From contig NW_009799100.1 in the NCBI RefSeq assembly GCF_000213175.1, positions 3,057,433 through 3,121,432 on the forward strand: DNA of 64,000 nt, in the 5' to 3' direction. The position numbers were made by a program, and so were the translations under genes. The notes beneath the pieces are model-generated. The model saw only the letters and a list, made by a program, of their open reading frames with translations, ran no database searches and was not told the DNA's origin. Numbering within the stretch: position 1 is the stretch's first letter; each line of letters opens with the position of its first letter. Origin of the DNA: Neurospora tetrasperma FGSC 2508. Its lineage: Eukaryota; Ascomycota; Sordariomycetes; Sordariales; Sordariaceae. Of this stretch, positions 61,194-64,000 are shown piece after piece.

Positions 61194-63929
61194 GAAAATT
61201 CTTTTATTATTATATTAGGATAGTATACTGCCTAATACCTAATTTAAAGCGTCCGTCTCTACGACCGTCGGTTTTAATTAATTAAAGATCTTAAGAATTA
61301 GCCCTATAGTAAATACTTTTTTTATTTCTTCAAAAGCTATCTATTAAGCCTCGCTCTAGGACTATATAGCCGACCTCTTAGTTAGATCGTATAAAGGGGT
61401 TGTAATAATAGAGAATTAATCGATAAAATACTTATAGAAATTTACGAAACTTAAGAAACGTTAAAGCTATTACTATAATTATAGTACTTCCTATTTAATA
61501 ATAGCTTTTACCTTCTCCGGGTCTATTTCGATACCCTTTAGTATAATAATTAATCCGAAGTACTTAGTTTGTTTAATATTAAATTTATATTTATTAATAT
61601 TTAATTAGAGGCCTATATTAATTATATATTATAGTACCTTATTTACGTACGCTATATACTTAATTTCGTCTTTAGGATATACTAAAATATTATTAAGGTA
61701 GGTTATAATATAAATATTTAAAATATTATAGAATATATTATTAATATAGTTCTAGAATATACTTAGAGCGCCCTATAATCCGAAAGGCAATATAAGGGAT
61801 TCGTAGAGGCCGAATTGTATAATAAATGTAATAAACTACTTATAGTCCTCCTAAATACGGATATAGTTAAATATTATAATAATATTAAACTTTATAAAAA
61901 TTTTAATATAGTAAATTACGTCCAAGGTTTCTTTAATAAGCGGGAGGGGGTAACGAATTTTTAGTATTATATTATTAATACTTTACTAATTAATATAAAT
62001 ATAGACTCCGCCTCCTAGCTTCTTAATTAGTAGTAATAGTAATATTACTATAAATTAGGAGGGTTAGATAAACCCTTTTTAAAATTAATTATCAACCTAT
62101 TTTTTAATAATAAAAGCCTCTATTAAAGATATTATATAGTAGCGGGCGTTAAAGGGCCGTTCCTTTAGGGCGAGTTCGATTGTATAATTATAAGTATATA
62201 AGGGAGGAAATTCTATAGTATTATAATTATAGAAAGCTTTAATTCTATTCTAGTATTTTTGAGGGAGTTTAATTTTAATTTCTTTATCGGTTTTAATTAA
62301 ATAGTCCGCTTTTTCGTAGAACTTTTATACATTTTTTTCTATAATTTTAATTATAATAGCTTTATAAGTTACTACGTTTTCGTCTAAGTATCTTAAGAAG
62401 GGTATAGTATTGATAATAATTATAATTCGCGATTTCTTAAACTCTATATTTCCTATATAAATATTAATATACTCGTAGAAGTATTTAAGCAGTTCGGCTT
62501 TATACTACTACCCCCGGCCCTTATAAATATTCTATACTATTTTTTTTATAAAATCGTTATATAATTCGCTTTTATAGAGGGTTATAAGCCTTTCGAACTC
62601 TATATAGGTTATAAAGTATAATTATAAATTCTCCTATTCGCAAAACTAATTAAATATTATAGTATTAATACGTATAATATCTATAGGATTAATCCGCTCT
62701 ATAATTACTGGCGGTTATTCTCTAATAATTATTTTTATAGTTAGAAGGCTATTCCCGTAGTATAGTTTTAAATAGGGTAATTAGGGGTTAATAGAACTAT
62801 TATTCTCGGATAATAGTATAATTATATTTAAAAAACCGATTACTAGTCGTTGTATTCTATAGGAGAATAATACCTAAAGGGCTAGTAAGGGGCTTTTCGT
62901 CCCGCCCGGACGGCCGGGAAATATTATTATTATATTTTCAATATCGGTGGCCGGCCCGGTTATATAATTCCTAATTCCAATCGAGGGCAAGAAATTTACT
63001 ATATTCTCCTAATTGGGCTCTCTAAATTCGGTAGCCTTATTAGGCTTATAATAAGGTACAATAGTAATAATTATATATTTCCTATCCGGCTCCCCCGGTT
63101 CGTTAGCTTTATTAAGCTTATAATAGGGTATTTTATATATTATAAACCCGGCTTCGCCGTCCTAGGCCTCTACCGATTGATCCTTTAGACTTACGTTTAC
63201 TAGTTTTTTAATTTTAATTTTAATTGAATAGGCTTCTAGGTCAGCCTTCGTACCGCCCGTAGTCCTATTAAACTTATAATCGGACTCCCGGTATCGTCCG
63301 GTCGAATAGGCCTCTAAATAGGCCTTTATACCGCCTATAGTCCTATTAAACTTATAATTAAATTCCTAATATCGTCCGAATTTCTTAACTCCGGTAGCGA
63401 AATTAATAGGAGTTTTATATATTTTTTTAATATAATTTACTATCTCTATTTAAAGTTTCGGGGAATTTATAGAGGGGGTAGTTTACTAGAATTAGTTTTA
63501 AATAGTAAATCGTAACGGGCCGTTCGAATAATTTAAAATTGGACTAAATAATAAAGTATTTAGAATACCTTTATTTAATAACTATTCTCGGGAATTAAAG
63601 GTCGAAGGAAATATCCCTATCCTTATAATATAATTCCTTATCTTCGTTTAACGTCTGAAAGAAATAAGGCTGTTATTATTTACTATATTATCTTTCGGGT
63701 TATTAGCCTAGTAATATTAGGGAAGGAAGGTATAGTAATTAATATTTAGTACTACTTTTAAAAATGCTAATAGCCTAATAGAGAAGTACTTAATATTATG
63801 TTTACTAGAGAATATAACTTTCCTATTACGGGTAAAGGGTAGATGGTAAATGTAATTATACGTAATTGTATAAAGGAGAAAGGAAGAGAAGTGTATAGCT
63901 AAATGCCCAGAAGATTAGCCTCATAAGAG

Positions 63930-63990
63930 TAATCGCCGTCGGGTCTGCAGACCTGCGGCAGGCAGCGCTCTAACTAATTAGCTGCCGGCA
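63930..63990 (-). other. tRNA-like, GC-rich segment at window end
   Basis: Read on the minus strand, GCCGGCAGCTAATTAGTTAG followed by AGCGCTGCC resembles an acceptor strand plus D arm with an A-box, and GC-rich stem sequence follows (CTGCCTGCCGCAGGTCTGCAG spans a self-complementary hairpin). No anticodon arm or B-box can be confirmed. It could be a tRNA-derived SINE or a decayed tRNA. Confidence 0.3.
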
Positions 63991-64000
63991 ATATAGTACC

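Larger units (their letters stand above)
53291..64000. other. AT-rich RIP-mutated island full of LTR-element fossils
   Basis: A sharp drop in GC at about 53,290, no ORF above 62 codons over 10.7 kb, excess TA dinucleotides and repeated copies of the same sequence at moderate divergence. This is the typical footprint of RIP in Neurospora relatives acting on duplicated retroelements. Such islands are usually heterochromatic. Confidence 0.85.
58213..64000 (-). mobile_element. Ty3/gypsy retrotransposon fossil (truncated by window end)
   Basis: On the minus strand, regions resembling reverse transcriptase (around 61,500-62,300), RNase H (about 61,200-61,400 and 60,550-60,740) and integrase (about 59,000-60,200) occur in the Ty3/gypsy order. 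Sequence starting near 58,213 (CTATTACGGG) recurs, with similarity over roughly the first 90 bases, at 63,832, so these are probably its two LTRs, the right one running out of the window. Heavily RIP-mutated and non-coding. A foreign LTR sits inside it (60,735-61,193). Confidence 0.65.

Noticed and set aside
54201-63700. Host genes inside the AT-rich island
   Set aside because: No ORF above 62 codons; all recognisable sequence belongs to LTR-element fossils.

Overview
The window comes from a filamentous ascomycete, most likely a Neurospora or Sordaria relative. Host genes have short introns (about 55-220 nt) with GTRNGT donors, CTAAC-like branch points and CAG/TAG acceptors, start codons sit in CACCATG-like contexts, and coding DNA is near 50% GC. 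From about 53.3 kb to the end the DNA abruptly becomes very AT-rich with no usable reading frames, as expected after repeat-induced point mutation (RIP). A 699-base run of N marks this as a draft assembly.

Layout. 0-13 kb: an intron-bearing tRNA-Arg(UCU), a sulfite-oxidase-like molybdoenzyme (-), a GT69 CAP59/CMT1-type mannosyltransferase (-) and a very large DDX60/Ski2-like RNA helicase (+). 13-29 kb: a secreted CAP/PR-1 protein, an HDDC2-type HD phosphohydrolase, a 677-aa disordered probable nuclear protein, a yeast-type amino acid permease, an 86-aa secreted cysteine-rich protein with a 6-nt first exon, and a cyanamide hydratase, all on +. 29-38 kb: a tRNA-Gly cut by the assembly gap, a YVC1/TRPY vacuolar calcium channel (-), an aldo-keto reductase relic (-), a single-pass membrane protein with a long Ser/Pro/His/Arg-rich tail (+) and a tRNA-like relic. 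38-52 kb: Nup155/Nup170 (-), 3-ketoacyl-CoA reductase (-) divergent from ERG28 (+), galactose-1-phosphate uridylyltransferase (-) and the SAGA adaptor ADA2 (+).

53-64 kb is a heavily mutated nest of LTR-retrotransposon fossils. It holds a short + strand element with two 334-bp LTRs, a second partial copy of it, a Ty3/gypsy element on the opposite strand, and a different LTR nested in that element's RNase H region.

The host genes are mostly housekeeping and do not form a biosynthetic cluster. The one functional pairing is the divergent 3-ketoacyl-CoA reductase/ERG28 pair, both ER-membrane lipid genes sharing a 584-bp intergenic region. I found no clear new multi-gene system. The best leads are the DDX60-like gene with an unusual exon junction, the microexon secreted peptide, the 1-nt-overlapping uORF/start codon at 34.8 kb, and the composite fossil block.
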